Below the pieces are notes generated by a model that made no database searches, was not told the DNA's origin, and saw only the letters and a program-made list of their open reading frames with translations. 5,951 bases of DNA from Mollicutes bacterium (GTDB lineage Bacteria; Bacillota_I; Bacilli_A; Izemoplasmatales; Izemoplasmataceae), in assembly GCA_003555335.1 (NCBI GenBank), contig PWHD01000051.1, positions 1 to 5,951 on the forward strand. The letters are read 5' to 3'. Positions 5,003 to 5,951 of this stretch are shown piece by piece. The stretch's first letter is position 1. Each line of letters begins with the position of its first letter. The translations under genes were made by a program, and so were the position numbers.

Positions 5003-5951
5003 ATGAGTCTAGAGAAGAAAGTCGTCCCGACCCTGGACAGTCGGGCGCTCGACACCAGTCGATTCGACAACGTCCCCGTATTTAACAAAGCCGTCCCAGG
5101 CGAAGCCGATGCGCCGGAGGTCCAGCGCTGTTTCGGCGGTGCTTGGTACCACAAAGTCATGAGCAGTCGCGACACTTGGCTCGGCATTGAGGGCGTCATC
5201 ACCCTCGGCGAGTTCATCCCCGACGACAAACGTTTCGGGCTTGACAAGTACGAGCGCTACATGGACAACCCCTCGGTCTATATGGGCGGCCACTGCGACT
5301 TTGAAAGCGACGCAGGACTCGGCATGAATGTCGGCTATGAAGACCAAGACACCTCGAAACCCCTGGACCAAAACTCGCCAAAAGTGGCCTGGAGACCTTT
5401 CTGGCGTTATATCTACTCCGACATCAAAGACCAGGATGGCAATGTGCTGAGACGCAATTTCAATTCCTGGAATATCTCAGACCCCAGAAACTTCCAGTAC
5501 TACTACCTTCCGGGAGACACCATCCGGATGTCCGTCTATAGTCCGGCAAAAGACTATCTACAATTGCGGATCGAGATCATCGAGCCTACGACCATCCCGA
5601 AATATGTCGAACAAAGAAAACGGTACGGTCTGAATGCGCCGGGGACCTTCTATAGCCCGATCTTTCATTCTGAGGGCCAAGGCAGCGGAAAGGCTGCGCT
5701 ATTCAAGCGCGTCAATTCCATCGACCAGTTCGGCAACGAGGGCGGCGTCGCCAAAGTGACCGACGCAAAAGTCACACCGGCCGAATGGAAGGAAGTCTAT
5801 CTCTATCGTGAAATCGACGGAACCCTGCAAAAAGTCCCCTTCAACGCCTCAAGACGGGCCAGCATGTCCTGTCCGGACGCGCGTGCCTATACGGTGAGCT
5901 ATGAAGGGCTCGAAGCACAAAAAGGCTCCGAACGGATTGAAATCCATCCCG
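5003..5951 (+). CDS. Unrecognised Trp/Tyr-rich protein, partial at right edge
   Basis: The frame stays open for 316 codons from ATG 5003 to the window edge, with GGAGGT (4989-4994) 8 bases upstream, so it is a real gene. I do not recognise a family. No signal peptide or membrane helix is seen at the N-terminus (MSLEKKVVPTLDSRALD), suggesting a cytoplasmic protein. The sequence is rich in aromatic residues and short, probably beta-strand segments: GGAWYHKVMSSRDTWLGIEG (45-64), YMGGHCDFESDAGLGMNVGY (93-112), AWRPFWRYIYSD (129-140), NFQYYYLPGDTIRMSVYS (153-170) and YLQLRIEII (175-183). After about 225 there is a GN-rich, more charged part with EWKEVYLYREIDGTLQKVPF (251-270). A beta-sandwich or lectin-like glycan-binding or enzyme fold is possible but unproven. 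It has its own transcription unit after a terminator, preceded by operator-like site O4, which ties it to the kinase and DUF4127 genes. Confidence 0.8.
   Translation, partial: MSLEKKVVPTLDSRALDTSRFDNVPVFNKAVPGEADAPEVQRCFGGAWYHKVMSSRDTWLGIEGVITLGEFIPDDKRFGLDKYERYMDNPSVYMGGHCDFESDAGLGMNVGYEDQDTSKPLDQNSPKVAWRPFWRYIYSDIKDQDGNVLRRNFNSWNISDPRNFQYYYLPGDTIRMSVYSPAKDYLQLRIEIIEPTTIPKYVEQRKRYGLNAPGTFYSPIFHSEGQGSGKAALFKRVNSIDQFGNEGGVAKVTDAKVTPAEWKEVYLYREIDGTLQKVPFNASRRASMSCPDARAYTVSYEGLEAQKGSERIEIHP

Noticed and set aside
5009..5371. Minus-strand frames at 5009-5371 and 4933-5247
   Set aside because: They are opposite the 5003 gene, which has a strong Shine-Dalgarno and stays open to the window edge. 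The 4933-5247 frame also runs across its promoter and operator.
1..5951. CRISPR arrays, tRNA or rRNA genes, insertion sequences, phage genes, toxin-antitoxin pairs
   Set aside because: I found no regularly spaced repeats, cloverleaf genes, transposase motifs or terminal inverted repeats; the window is accounted for by six genes and their control sites.

Overview
The window looks like a chromosomal segment from a Bacillota (Firmicutes-type) bacterium of moderate GC content. The grounds are strong purine-rich Shine-Dalgarno sites, extended -10 promoters, compact rho-independent terminators with T tracts, a HutC/GntR-type regulator and a ROK kinase resembling the BglK branch. Two genes end in TGA and Trp is encoded by TGG, so the standard bacterial code applies. 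I cannot assign a genus.

Layout. Positions 1-599 (minus strand) hold the N-terminal two thirds or so of a Ca2+/Na+ antiporter of the YrbG/CaCA type, running off the left edge, with its own promoter at 631-659. A strong terminator (687-719) separates it from a minus-strand GntR/HutC regulator gene (732-1439). The divergent region 1440-1641 contains the regulator's promoter, two palindromic operator-like sites and the promoter of a ROK sugar kinase gene (1642-2526, plus strand), which ends at its own terminator. A second plus-strand unit has its own promoter and operator and encodes a DUF4127 protein (2622-4139). This overlaps by 4 bases (ATGA) an alpha/beta hydrolase gene (4136-4885), followed by a terminator. 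A third plus-strand unit starts at 5003 and encodes an unrecognised Trp/Tyr-rich protein that runs off the right edge.

How it fits together. Four copies of an 18-bp palindromic motif, best form AACTTGAATATACAAGTT, lie in front of the regulator, kinase, DUF4127 and 5003 genes. At the regulator and DUF4127 promoters the -35 hexamer forms the left arm of the palindrome, with identical 17-bp spacing to the -10 box. This is the arrangement expected of a repressor that blocks RNA polymerase. The motif is TTGTATATACAA-like, the kind of site known for GntR/HutC sugar-responsive repressors. The simplest reading is a local regulon in which the GntR/UTRA protein represses itself, a sugar kinase, a DUF4127-hydrolase pair and the downstream unknown protein. 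The effector may be a sugar or a phosphosugar. No transporter or recognisable glycosidase is inside the window, so the substrate cannot be named. The DUF4127/hydrolase/unknown-protein set under one operator family is the most interesting candidate for an undescribed pathway. The antiporter seems unrelated to the regulon.
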